A stretch of DNA of 35,623 nt, taken from Oopsacas minuta (Eukaryota > Porifera > Hexactinellida > Lyssacinosida > Leucopsacidae). Below the pieces are notes generated by a model. The model saw nothing but the letters and a program-made list of their open reading frames with translations, did not search any database and was not told the DNA's origin. Positions 11,125-24,229 of this stretch are shown here, in pieces. The stretch lies in contig JAKMXF010000071.1 in NCBI GenBank assembly GCA_024704765.1, positions 1-35,623 on the forward strand, written 5' to 3'. Within the stretch, counting starts at the first letter, position 1. Each line of letters opens with the position of its first letter. The position numbers and the translations under genes are program-made.

Positions 11125-11193
11125 AGATATATCACTTGTATGTAATTATTCTATTATATTAGCCACAAGTTCGTTTCTTGTTATGAAGCTAGA

Positions 11194-11226
11194 CTTATAA
11201 GAAGCGATACAATAGCACCAGCCAAT
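11194..11226 (-). promoter_or_regulatory. Possible GRP94 core promoter (TATA-like, CCAAT)
   Basis: CTTATAAG at 11194-11201 lies about 70 bp upstream of the start codon, and CCAAT is at 11222-11226 (plus strand). ER-stress elements pair CCAAT with CCACG nine bases on. Here the nine-base spacing leads to ACACA (3 of 5), so a true ERSE is doubtful. This is position-based inference. Confidence 0.2.
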
Positions 11227-11554
11227 AGAAAGTCTACACATTAATGAAAAAGATCCATAAGAAATCTTTCAACCATAAATTAATTAATAATGCAAATATA
11301 ATACACAAAATATACTTGCAAACTTATGATTGGCTAAGAGGATATTCTACTATAGTAGCGTGAACCCGAGAAGGGAGATTTAGTCTACCCTGCAAGGGGG
11401 GTTGTCGCCCCCTCATATATTTTTGTCTAGCCCCGTGTATCCCTGGTAGGGAAATTGTTTTCACTAGGTCCACAGCAACGATTCACTTACATCCTCAGGA
11501 AAAGATCGTAACATCAAATTTTTCCTTACATTGATTAACAAAACGTATTAAATC
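11227..11554. other. Gene-free stretch upstream of GRP94
   Basis: AT-rich, with a GC-richer patch around 11370-11450. No gene, repeat partner or RNA is recognisable. Confidence 0.3.
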
Positions 11555-11790
11555 TCAAAGGTAAGTACAGGCTTGCTCTAAACGGCTACACAGGGGTAAC
11601 TAAGTACGCTGAATACGAATTTCGCATTTTCAAGTTTTGCCTATGTATATTTATAATGATTTTCTGAAATAATTAATTTAATTAAGTATGAATTACCTAA
11701 AACGCCTCCGAAGGGATCGTCAATTTGGAACATATACTTCTATATATAAAGTGCCGAGTTCATCGCGAAGCGACGAGCCAAAGGCTTGTT
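11555..11790 (+). repeat. Dispersed repeat family C, partial copy with terminal hairpins
   Basis: The blocks CTCTAAACGGCTACAC, AGGGGTAACTAAG, GAATTTCGCATTTT and finally TTCATCGCGAAGCGACGAGC occur in the same order as in the reverse complement of 14365-14700. The end holds two tight hairpins, TCGC-GAA-GCGA (11763-11773) and GAGCC-AAA-GGCTT (11775-11787). It lacks the outer third of the longer copy. Confidence 0.65.
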
Positions 11791-13004
11791 GATTGTAAAC
11801 TGTAAATTTCAATTATTAGGGGAGGCGAAATCATTACTTCTATCAACATTTCAGACAGGTAGACCTGAACATAACTTTGCCCCCAAGTAACTATTTCGAA
11901 TTGAAGCGACGCCCCTGCTACCCTGTACAACAGGGATATCGCTAGGATTTCATCAAGTGGGAGCAATGAAATTACCAGAGCATACTGGTCAAGTCTCACG
12001 GATCAAAAGTGAGCTGAGATAATTTACATTCTCACTTTAAAGTTTTGGTAATAGAAAGTTATTACTGTAAATCATCGAATCATTAAATAGAAGGACTAGT
12101 ATCTGGTAATCTCGGATTACGGAACTTGGGTCTCAGTGTATCATGACGCAACGACGTCGTTGGGTCATAAAAATGGCAAATCCTGGAAGTTTTAGTTTTT
12201 TCACCGCTCCTGGTGCTACCTGACGCTCTATGTAGCTCATATTGCTGTATTGATTTTTCAGGTTTGTAGCCAGGGGTGTACCCAAGGGGGGGGGCAGGAA
12301 AGGGACAATATGTTTACGCGTTTAGCAGGAGGAATGCCAAGTGGCGGATCTATAAATTTTAGTTGGGTAACCATCCAGTTCGGCAGTCCGATTGACCTTG
12401 TGCTTTGCGTATATGAATAAGATGGCTACATGTGCAGGGTAATACACGAAAATTAACAATTAGGTTATGGCAGCCAGATGGGTTTTTCCCAAAACCTGGA
12501 CATTGTCAGGTTTTCCGAAAAAACTGAACTTTCCTCGACTGAACCCTTGAAAAAGCTGGACACACAAACTGGAAATCTCATTTATTGAGTTTATGTCTGT
12601 ATTCTTGTAGGCAATGTAATTGAAACAATTACCAATAAATGTATTTGTTAACATAATATATGTTGTGAAGCAATCTAACCAAAATCTTTCCCGAACTGTT
12701 CTCCAACTTGCTAGACTGACCACCACGTGGTTAATGGCTGGTATATTTTAACCCGAAAAATTATAGAACATTTTAGGACAAATTCCAGCTATCACTTAGC
12801 GAGTTACCGTGTATGAGGAACAACATTTCTTCTCATCAGAAATAGGCCCTGGGTAAGTGCACAGTTTGCCCATTGATAAAGACGGCACTGCGGAGGTATT
12901 GCCCTGGGGCACGAGATTTTGCCAGGGGGGGGGGCATTGCCCCAGTGGCGACTTTTTGGCTAGGTAGGGCCATGGCCCTAGCACATTTCGCATTCATTTA
13001 CCCC
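11791..13004. other. Gene-free stretch with scattered repeat debris
   Basis: No protein-coding gene is supported. It holds a 26-bp near-palindrome (12143-12168), two G runs (about 12286-12295 and 12926-12935) set in sequence that looks like old transposon ends, and a patch near 12465-12530 (GGCAGCCAGATGGG) loosely like the hAT MITE at 20046-20453. None of these is firm. Confidence 0.3.
12143..12168. repeat. 26-bp near-perfect palindrome
   Basis: The core CAACGACGTCGTTG (12149-12162) is a perfect 14-bp palindrome centred on GACGTC. It extends to ATGACGC on the left and GGGTCAT on the right with one mismatched pair (12148/12163). The role is unknown; it may be the centre of a decayed element or a protein-binding dyad. 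Confidence 0.6.
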
Positions 13005-13170
13005 CTAAATATCTATATTATTAAATCTCAATTGTTGTCTGTTTGTCTGTTTTTGTCCGTTGTCAAGGAAAGAATTTACGGTATGCAATTTTTATGAATA
13101 TAGTAAATAAATTTCAAAATTGAGGTAGAATCATGCTTTCAACGACTATCCTGAGTCCGAATATAGTATT
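13005..13170 (+). repeat. Family C outer-end fragment
   Basis: Contains ATATTATTAAATCTCAATTG, TTGTCCGTTGTCAAGGAA, TTTACGGTATGCAATTT and TTGAGGTAGAATCATG. The reverse complement of 14500-15036 has all these blocks in the same order, but with about 300 extra bases between the second and last. So it is an internally deleted copy in inverted orientation to the long one. Confidence 0.65.
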
Positions 13171-14370
13171 GTAATCAACATTCTGTGAATATTTGTGCGA
13201 TCGTAGTTCTATATATTGTCATAGACTACTACGTAGAATCTCCCAAAGTGGGGCGACCAGGAGGCATTAGCTTGACTCAATACCTCACTTCTTACTTTCA
13301 TATTTTAGAACATTTTTGCGTTAATTAATCGAATTTTGTGCGAGTTAATGTAAGAAAAAAGTCAAAATTTGGACCAATCTAAAAATATATGTAATTCCCA
13401 CATTCCTCACAACTTGAGCAAGAAATATACATTGCTATATAAAACTGTACTTAGCTTAGTAATGTAACAAATTACAATTAAAGCCATTTAATATTTTCTA
13501 TTTAAATATATCCAAAACTGAAACATTCTTATAGCTACCAAGGTGAATACACTCGATCTTAAGATGATCCTGCTCTGAAAATAGTCCTGTAATTCATAAA
13601 ATCATTGTGTATAGGTTGGTGCTTGTACCATAACATGGACTATTTACAGAACTATCAGCTAGATGGAAGGTTTATTTCCCAAATAGATATAACTGGAGAT
13701 GAAAAAGTTAGAGTTTGGTTCTCCTTTAGGTCTAGCAATCGATGAATCAAACGGAGATGTTTACATTTGTGATTATCTTAACTCAAACATTCATTTTTTT
13801 AACAGATTTTCAGGGTTCGAATTATTGGACGTTAACCGTTTATCTATCTACATAAGTAAGTAACGATATCATTATAAAAAATATTATTATGAATATTTTA
13901 ATTACGAATATGTAAACATCACAAACAACTCAGAGCTGCGCAATTATAGCTTAGTATTTCAAAAAGAGACGGCTAACCCGAAAAACACCAGAAGAACTAT
14001 CAATAAATGAAGTGAGTATTGCAATTAACAATGCGTCCGAAAGCAATCATTCGAAATCAAACTTAAGTATTTAATTGATAATGAGAAATGTCACAGATCG
14101 AGTGTATGGTCATATTTCACTGTGGATCCTAATAATCAAGCAATTGCTATTTGTCAGGCTGACGGCTGCAAAAAATAGCAAGGTTGTAGAGGAAAAGATG
14201 GAGCTAAGAGAAAAAACTTCTTGACTAAAGCTCTTTGGATCCATTTACAAAATTGGCATAAAAGAGACTACGATAGAGCCAGAGGAGTGAGTTGCGGGTG
14301 AAGCGACAAAACAAGCTAAGATAGGTGAAAAATAGCATAAAAAAGAGGTGTACTTACTCTTTAGAATATA

Positions 14371-14417
14371 ACGAGCCTTTGGCTTGTCGCTTCGCGATGA
14401 ATTCGGCGCATTGCGCC
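14371..14417 (-). other. Cluster of three short hairpins at a family C end
   Basis: AGCC-TTT-GGCT (14374-14384), TCGC-TTC-GCGA (14387-14397) and GGCGCA-T-TGCGCC (14405-14417) follow one another within 47 bases. The first two are also present in the copy at 11763-11787. They could be structural ends of a mobile element or an RNA fold. Confidence 0.6.
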
Positions 14418-14900
14418 TCGAGGTATTCAACGGACAAACTAACAGGCAAACAATAATAGGAATTTAATAATAATGATATTCTTTATAATATTCAGACTCA
14501 GCATACTCGAGTATACCAGTATAGTCTTTGAAAGTATGATTCTACCTCAATTTTGAAATTTGTTTACTTTATATTCATAAAAACAACAATAAATTTATAT
14601 ATGAGAAACTTAAAATACGAAATTCGAATTAAGCATACTTAGCTTAGTTACCCCTGGGTAGCCGTTTAGAGTTAGCCTGTAGGTATACTTTGAAATATGT
14701 ATAATGTGTTTACTTTATATTCATAAAACAACAATAAATTTACATATGATTAATCCAAAATTGTGAAAATCGGATTCAACATTTTCGGTGTATTTACTGA
14801 AGTTTTATTGAATTCTATTTACTTCCTTGATTAACACGATAAATACATAGTTATGTGACAATTTCAAATTGCATACCGTAAATCCATTCCTTGACAACGG

Positions 14901-15008
14901 ACAAACAAACTAACTAACAAACAAACAAACAAACAAACAAACAAACAAACAAACAAACAAACAAACAAACAAACAAACAAACAAACAAGCAAACAAACAA
15001 ACAGACAA
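14901..15008. repeat. (AAAC)n microsatellite, about 100 bp
   Basis: Almost pure CAAA repeats with a few ACTA and CAAG variants. It lies inside the family C element at the place where other copies have only a few GTTTGTCT units, so it expanded in this copy. Confidence 0.95.
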
Positions 15009-16640
15009 CAATTGTGATTTAATAATATAGATTGACGCTACCAGAAACAAAAGAGTGTTCCATTATGTGGAATTCAGATAGACCTGAACAGATTTTGGGT
15101 GAATAACTATTGGTACAGTTGCTGTGTGACGGTTTATCGCCATATTCAACCGTAAGCAATGATCAATTCCTTAAAATGATTCCATATTTAAATGAAAGAT
15201 TTACTATTCCATCAGAACAAACTGATCCCCAACTTATACTGACAGTGAAATAAAGATAAAACAGTCGCTCGAGGGAAATAATGCCCCAGTATACTAGATA
15301 GCAACAGATATCTGGTCGACAAAGGACAACGATCTTTCATTTGCTATACCATACGCTATATTAATGTTAATTGGCAGAGGAAGATAGCCATTCTATGATG
15401 TACGCCCTATGACAGCGGACATACCGGAGTATGCATCGCTATGGTCTTGTCAGAAATTCGAAAAAGTTGGTGCCTACAAAATATTCATTGCCTTGTTAGT
15501 GACAATGCAGCTAACCTAGTGAAAGGCTCTGAAATTGCAAATCAACAGTCAGTTGGTTGCATGTGCCACATCCTCCATCTTATTGTGAAATATGCGGTAT
15601 TGGAACAAAGTGGTGTGAAGCTGATGAGACAACGCCTCCAAAAATTAATAAAAAAACTCCGCAAACCAAATTTAAATCCTATTGTAAGAAAAATCCAGCA
15701 GGAATTGGGAATTCCTGAAAAATGTTTGATTCTTTGTATGGAAACCAGATGGAAAGATGTTTGAAAGAGCTTTGGAACTAAAACTCGCCATTAGAGCCGC
15801 TAATGATGAGCTCAACTAAAAATCCCCACATACTGTAAACCCACCCCCCACTGACTGGGACGTTATGCCGAGAGTAACAAAACTCCTTAAACCCATTTCA
15901 CTGCTACTTTATCTGTTAAGGTGACCAAGCTTCAATTTCAGATATCATTCCTATCACCAAACGAATGAAAATGGAGCTCAAACAGTTTCATGATTTTGAA
16001 ATAGGAACATTGAGTGAATTTTTGGAAAACATTCATAACTATTTAGAGGGTGGCGATATAAGAGTCCATTTTGCCAACATAGAAACAAGCGATGTCCATA
16101 CATTTGCAACCCTACTAGATACACGATACAAAAGGAAAGAAAATGCTAAAAGAGCTAAGCAACCTTAAATGTCTAGCTAAAGAATTTCTATATTCCAGAA
16201 AATTGGAATCCACTGTTCCAGACAGTGTTCCTATCCCAAAACTTTTGATCTATTAGACGAGACCATTATCATGGGAAGAGTGCGTTCTCAGTGAGGATGA
16301 CGAAGATACACATATGCAAGGAATGTTATATTGAGACAAAATTTGAAGAGTATTTCTCAAACTGTAAAAGAATACCAATCGATGGGACTGTCTTATGCTT
16401 TTGAAAGTAAGCAAAAAACAGTCCCCTATCTTAAGTTTCTTGGCAAGAACATATCTTTGTCCACCCAGCTCGTCTGCAGAGAGAATTTAGTATAGCTGGA
16501 ATAATCACAAAAAATTGACGAATCAGGCTGCTCCCCTACAAACACTGAAAGATTAGTATTCCTCAAGTACAATCTGCGAGCTATTGGGTGGGACACTCAG
16601 ATTCCTCAGTCGCCAAGAATCATTCAGTCAACCAAATGAT

Positions 16641-17401
16641 ATTTTTGTCGAAATGTTGGAGGCAAACCAGGACAATACATTTATCAGGTAGAAAGTGAAG
16701 ACAGTGAGAGAGTGACTATTAATAGATACTTTTGGTAATATTAGTTGTTTAGCAGATCGTATTTAGTAATTTAGATATTAGTTGTAGGATTAACTTCCAC
16801 ATGAAAATGAAAAAGTTGAAATTAATATCACCCTATAATAAATCCATAAATACTATGTCAGAGTACTATACAACACGAAATGAAAGCTCATTGTTGGAAA
16901 TTATTAGCTTGTTCATTTATTCAATAAAATTTTTGTCTAGTTGTCCATTCCCGGTTAGGAATCCCTGGGAAAACCTTAAGAATTACCAGGATCGGCACCG
17001 GGACCGGGACTGTGAAAATGGTCGGGATTGATTGGGATCTTATTCGAACCGGGATCCCAGTCCTTTCCTATTGTGCTGCTCAAAATGCAAGTTACTACCG
17101 TTACAGGCCTAGTACCTTCGTTCCGTAGATTAATACAAGTATACATTTGCTGATATTAGGATGATTATAACATGATATTGAGGGTAAGATGCAAGCGAAG
17201 TGAGTCAAAATGTTACTGTTTAAATTTGAGCTAATATTTCAGTACATTACAAATGGTTCAATAGCTAACAGTGGCCTTAGTTATTTATCATATGAGCAGC
17301 TGAATGAAAGAGTAATACATAAGGAATAATCATACAGCTACCAGTAAAAGAGCAAACCCCCTCCAAAGCATAACACCCATAGAGTACGTAATCATATTTA
17401 A
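16641..17401. other. Gene-free spacer downstream of STRIP
   Basis: No supported gene. A patch near 16965-17070 (ATCGGCACCGGGACCGGGAC, then CGGGATCCCAG) is rich in CGGGA motifs and resembles old transposon sequence. The 3' untranslated region of STRIP probably lies at the right side. No clear poly(A) hexamer was identified. Confidence 0.3.
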
Positions 17402-19894
17402 TTAATATGAAAGTAAGTTATCCCAGCGTGAAGTTGGACCAGCAGTAACAACCTCCTCTTTTACCCATTTCTCCCAATTCTCTAGAAACCCTTCATCATA
17501 CTCAGTTTTCGCCTCCGCAAGTACACTGACCGGATTTGTATCAGCAGCAACGAACTCGTCAGGAGTAGAATCCTCAATGTTCTGCAGTGATGGATTTCCC
17601 AAACCATAGTGCCAATGGTTAAATTGATCACATTCTTGCTTGAGAGACATCTCTAGACTCTGGAAATCACACGGTCTGGCATTTAGATCATTTCCATAAG
17701 CCCAATCGTCATGAAGGTGGTGACGTACACTCTGATAGATGCTAGACATAATCTTCATATTATTTCGCCTCCAATTCCTCCCCAGATAGCGTGTCTGCAT
17801 CTTAAGCAGCTTGAGGGCGTATGCTTGTATGAGAGGGTGTCTAATCTTAAGAACCTTTTTTAGGATTTGAGCTGATTTGAAAGCGACAAGTACCATTGTT
17901 CTAGAAGGCTTCCATTTGGTAAGTTTTTGTAGGACGCGTAACAAATTAATACAGGAAAACATATTTCTCCATGAAAGGTAATTACCTTCACCTTCTTCAA
18001 TCTCATCTCCATCTCCAAGCTCCAATTCTTCCTCTAGCTTCGGAGGATATAACAGACAGGCAGGGTACTCAAGGGAATTTATAAAACTCTTTGAATAAAT
18101 GAACTGTAATAGATTCTGATTGAAAAACTTGAGAATTAATGGAATACAATTAGCAAATACGAGGTGATGACATACAAATTCAAACTGATACACATGATTG
18201 AGTTTAAAGTGCTTAAGAAGTAGGAATAATATTGAAGAGACACCCTTAACTACCACTTCTGTGTAGCGGTGTACGTCTAACTCTACGCGTCTACGCTCAA
18301 TATTACTCATCGCATTTACTTGAGACTCACTAGGACACACGTCTATGTAGATATTAAGAGATTCTGTCTTATTCTTAGTCGGAGTAGCTGCCAGCAATAC
18401 CTTGAGTAATGCTATCATGAACTGAGGGAGCTGTGGCAACAGCTGTTCGTATAATAGTTCGGTAGGAGAAGGGAAGGAGGGCGCCAGTCGACAGAGGTCT
18501 AGTTGTTGCTTGGAATATGGCGTGGTAACCTTAGGGAAGAGATTTGGAGAGAGTGGAGGGATCAGTTGCAAATACTTCTCTCTTTCTATTTGTAATTCAG
18601 AGAGGGGAATGTAGAGATGCTGCTCAAGAACTTTGAGGCTATCATGAATGGCTTCGGGAAGATCTCCTAGAAGCTCACCTCCTAGAGCAGCTGGGCCACA
18701 TTTAAATCCTACAAACCTGCTCTGAACCATCTCAAGAAAGGCCTCCATTTCTGTCCGTCGAATCTTAGGCATCAGCTGTGGACCATCTTCATTGGGTCTC
18801 ACTCTACTTCCTTCTCTGGCTAACTCATCGGGGTCACGAGGTTGTAAAATAAAGTCAGGTAGAGGTACAGCAAGTCTGCTCTCATCAAAATGCCCTACTA
18901 AACCAACACCCTCCCTCGCAGCTCTCTTCTTTTTATCGAGCTCTTCAGTCCCTCCCAAAGACGTGAGTATAACTTTCCAAAGAAGCAGTAGGACTTTCTT
19001 TACTGGGAGAGATGGAGCGGAGCCATTACAAAAACGTAACAGCATAGAGAATAGGAGAGTAGCTAGATTCTCTTCACCTGTCATTGGATCTGCCAACTCT
19101 TGATAGAGGCGCTGTCTGTTCTCTATTTCGAACTCTCCCTCTCCCTCTTCCACTCTCCTACACTCTTCCACGAGATGGTATAACACATCCAAACAGCACC
19201 GGGTCTCAGGATTGCTCTGGAATGTAGGTTCATTGTATCCATATTGGTCATCTTCCAATTTGTCTTGGGAGTCAGAGAGCATCTCATAAGCGTCATGCTC
19301 AGCTACACGTGATAGGTGTTCACATAGGAATGGCAGCACTCCAATTGCCAGTAATCTGAAGCAGTTGGTCTTTGCTCTAATTCGAAGTTCTTCCTGACTG
19401 CATGTCTCTCCCCAGCAGCCTTGAGCTACGTATAACAGGGCCTGCAGAGCCCGAATACGTTTAGGACGATTAGCGTTATCAAGATTGTCTAACAGAAACT
19501 GGACCATATCTTTCTTCTGGCTAGCTGATAGTTGACACCAATTCACAGTAGGACCAGAGAGGCGCGAGCTTGCAACTGACAGGAAGGCTCCCTTACAGCT
19601 GAGGACCTCTTCCTGCTCGAAGTAAGAATAGAATTGAGAGAGTTCCTCTTGACACGACTCACTATCCGAATAACAAAATTCAAGATCTGTCTCTGGCTCC
19701 TCTGCTCCTCTTATTCGCTGTACAACCTCCTTGAGAGCATAGGGATCAATTGAATTTATTTCGCTATGACTCTGCTGAGCGGCTGAGCCTCCATCATCAA
19801 GGAAATTTGCCTCTTGAACCGAAGAGTTGTCTAAGTGTTGAGCAGAATAGGAATCTACTGTATCATTACTTACATCGTCAGACTGATAAGACAT
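17402..19894 (-). CDS. STRIP1: Striatin-interacting protein (STRIP1/2, Far11-like)
   Basis: STRIP proteins are scaffold subunits of the STRIPAK complex, which joins PP2A, striatin, Mob4 and GCK-type kinases to control Hippo signalling, cytoskeleton and endosome/axon transport. The 830-residue product is close to the usual 830-850. The N-terminal family domain (about residues 50-330) includes FCYSDSESCQEELSQFYSYF and NLDNANRPKRIRALQALLYV. The middle carries LPDFILQPRDPDEL. The C-terminal domain (about 400-820, DUF3402-like) has PKVTTPYSKQQLDL, INLLRVLQKLTKWKPSRTMV and QTRYLGRNWRRNNMKIMSSI, and ends with a conserved short tail before WDNLLSY. It is one uninterrupted exon with an ATG at 19892-19894. 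Invertebrates usually have a single STRIP, so the choice between 1 and 2 is nominal. Confidence 0.93.
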   Translation of the reverse strand: MSYQSDDVSNDTVDSYSAQHLDNSSVQEANFLDDGGSAAQQSHSEINSIDPYALKEVVQRIRGAEEPETDLEFCYSDSESCQEELSQFYSYFEQEEVLSCKGAFLSVASSRLSGPTVNWCQLSASQKKDMVQFLLDNLDNANRPKRIRALQALLYVAQGCWGETCSQEELRIRAKTNCFRLLAIGVLPFLCEHLSRVAEHDAYEMLSDSQDKLEDDQYGYNEPTFQSNPETRCCLDVLYHLVEECRRVEEGEGEFEIENRQRLYQELADPMTGEENLATLLFSMLLRFCNGSAPSLPVKKVLLLLWKVILTSLGGTEELDKKKRAAREGVGLVGHFDESRLAVPLPDFILQPRDPDELAREGSRVRPNEDGPQLMPKIRRTEMEAFLEMVQSRFVGFKCGPAALGGELLGDLPEAIHDSLKVLEQHLYIPLSELQIEREKYLQLIPPLSPNLFPKVTTPYSKQQLDLCRLAPSFPSPTELLYEQLLPQLPQFMIALLKVLLAATPTKNKTESLNIYIDVCPSESQVNAMSNIERRRVELDVHRYTEVVVKGVSSILFLLLKHFKLNHVYQFEFVCHHLVFANCIPLILKFFNQNLLQFIYSKSFINSLEYPACLLYPPKLEEELELGDGDEIEEGEGNYLSWRNMFSCINLLRVLQKLTKWKPSRTMVLVAFKSAQILKKVLKIRHPLIQAYALKLLKMQTRYLGRNWRRNNMKIMSSIYQSVRHHLHDDWAYGNDLNARPCDFQSLEMSLKQECDQFNHWHYGLGNPSLQNIEDSTPDEFVAADTNPVSVLAEAKTEYDEGFLENWEKWVKEEVVTAGPTSRWDNLLSY

Positions 19895-20045
19895 CTAAGG
19901 AAAGACTGTCCAGTATCTAGTGTTAAGAGACTGGGAGATTGTAGTTAAATACCCAAGCCTACTGTGTTCACATTATAATATAATCATAGTTTCATACCCT
20001 ACAAATCTCCTGCCATAATGTATTAGTAAGTACATACTTCTCAAG

Positions 20046-20453
20046 TAGGGTTGCCAGATATTCAAAAATCCAAACCCGGACAAAATTTCGTTACGCCAAT
20101 CACTGGTGTATTTATGGGGTCAGAGCCTCATCAGGGGCCTAGAGGACGGATATGTACATATCTCTTTTTCCGCAAGATTTAACTAGATATACGTATAGTG
20201 CGGCACACTTTATTTTGGGCAAAAACACCACTGCCGACAATATGGGTAGGAAATTTCAATAAATATATACTAATGCTTTGGACAATATTTACTGACAGCT
20301 ACTAAAAAGTCTTTCATGAGATCACAAAATTTTCTACTTTTCAAGTGGATTAGTGCTCAGTAAAAATTGGCAGCTATGTAATCCACAATAAATACAATCC
20401 CTCAAACCAGACTCCGGATATAAGGCGCCAAACCAGAACGTGTGGCAGCCCTA
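20046..20453. mobile_element. 408-bp hAT-type MITE with near-perfect 8-bp target duplication
   Basis: The left end is TAGGGTTGCCAGA and the right end, reverse-complemented, is TAGGGCTGCCACA (11 of 13). The flanking octamers are TTCTCAAG (20038-20045) and TTGTCAAG (20454-20461), 7 of 8 identical, as expected for hAT insertion. Inside, AACCCGGAC on the left and TCCGGA on the right extend the inverted symmetry. There is no coding content. Confidence 0.8.
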
Positions 20454-20461
20454 TTGTCAAG

Positions 20462-21129
20462 TCTTAAGGATCCAAAGTAAGACCCACGTATTAAAAATAT
20501 CTAACTTCATTTTTACGTTATCACCTTAAAGTTTAAAATTTCTGGGGAAATGGATTTTATTACAGTGAATCATAAGGAAATCAACACTGTCGCACCATAA
20601 TGAGGGTAGATATCCTAATTGCTATTAGCTATCCATTTAAATTCAAATCTAGCTAAATTCAACTAATCTTAAAATCACTGATAGATTTATACAAAAGTCG
20701 ACAATAATAGATTTATAGGGGCCTAGCACGCCTAGAGTGGTCAAAATTCCGTTAAAGGCGCAATTAAATCAAAACAGATACCATCCCACCCGACCAGCCC
20801 TGTGTATTTACTATATTAATAAATTTTCGTGTAATCGGAATGTTAGGTTTCGCAAGGCCGCGGGTTCAGTGCAGACGTCGCACATGACATTACAGAACTT
20901 CCTTGGTGTAGGACTGAACTAAATTAATCCCCAACCTGATAATCTACCAATAATCAAACATGATAATTATTTTACAAGAATTAACTGACAAATCTAATAA
21001 TGATCAGAACAATTTCTGATGATAGGAACATGACTCAGAGTACGAGGGTATCAATATACTAACAAATCTCTCTAGGATTATAACACACTACCACTAAACT
21101 AAGGATAAAGAGTACACAAAATGAATACA
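20462..21129. other. Gene-free spacer downstream of VCP
   Basis: AT-rich. No gene, array or repeat partner is recognised. It probably includes the VCP 3' untranslated region at its right side. Confidence 0.3.
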
Positions 21130-23989
<2,860 letters not shown>

Positions 23990-23997
23990 TACTAGAT

Positions 23998-24048
23998 CAG
24001 TGGTTCTCAACCTGGGGTCCGCGGGAGAAAAAATGTTGAGAACCAATG
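23998..24048. mobile_element. 51-bp miniature hAT element with perfect 8-bp target duplication
   Basis: The left end is CAGTGGTTCTCAAC and the right end, reverse-complemented, is CATTGGTTCTCAAC (13 of 14). It is flanked on both sides by TACTAGAT (23990-23997 and 24049-24056). The termini are of the widespread hAT type starting CAGTGGTTCTCAACC and continuing CTGGGGTCCGCGG. Only the two ends and about 20 internal bases remain. Confidence 0.88.
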
Positions 24049-24229
24049 TACTAGATATATTACACGACAGAAAAAATAGCAACAGATGGGTACAGTGGAT
24101 CCCGTTTATTATTATACGACTTACTAGAATAACCCGTTTATTTCATACCGCTTATTATCATTATATTTGAAATCCAAAGCCTTTTTCGTTACTTCTTGTC
24201 CTTCCCGGATGATCCATATTATTATTGTT

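Larger units (their letters stand above)
14352..15048 (-). mobile_element. Family C element, longest copy, inserted in the hAT relic
   Basis: On the minus strand it runs from AATCTATATTATTAAATCAC (about 15030) through CCGTTGTCAAGG, ATTTATCGTGTTAATCAAGG and CGGCTACCCAGGGGTAACTA to three hairpins near 14371-14417. Shorter copies are at 11555-11790, 13005-13170 and 24230-24410. It includes an internal duplication: TTTATTGTTGTTTT with ATTCATAAA-type sequence occurs near both 14570 and 14720. The flanks share AAAAGAG(G)TGT (14341 and 15048), a possible target duplication. No coding capacity is seen, so it is non-autonomous; class unknown. Confidence 0.55.
14092..16640 (+). pseudogene. hAT transposase gene, dead and interrupted
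   Basis: Pieces of one hAT (BED-finger) transposase lie in order on the plus strand. 14092-14280: BED finger (SVWSYFTVD, CQADGC, then HLQNWH) with an in-frame stop after CKK. About 15105-15235: SPYSTVSNDQFLKMIPYLN. About 15285-15350: ATDIWSTKDNDLSFA in a shifted frame. 15441-15764: core block LVSDNAANLVKG and CMCHILHLIVKYAV. 15965-16168: ISDIIPITKRMK-like region leading to ATLLDTRYKRK. About 16440-16600: dimerisation domain pieces (SSSAERE-like, EFSIAG, LVFLKYNLRAIGW). Frames change repeatedly and stops intervene, so it is non-functional. A family C element sits between the BED finger and the rest (14365-15040). The source element would encode a protein of roughly 600 residues. Confidence 0.82.

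Noticed and set aside
11194-11231. Possible ER-stress element (CCAAT-N9-CCACG) upstream of GRP94
   Set aside because: Spacing fits, but the second half is ACACA, three of five matches, which is within chance.
12286-12295. G runs here and at 12926, 26770 and 35213 as G-quadruplex sites
   Set aside because: Single runs without three further G tracts close by. They are better explained as slippage tracts in old transposon DNA.
12460-12726. Open frame of 88 codons on the minus strand
   Set aside because: No recognisable domain, lies in repeat debris, and starts with no supporting context.
16801-17031. Open frame of 76 codons downstream of the hAT relic
   Set aside because: Does not continue the hAT protein and matches no family. 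The right part is a CGGGA-rich repeat patch.
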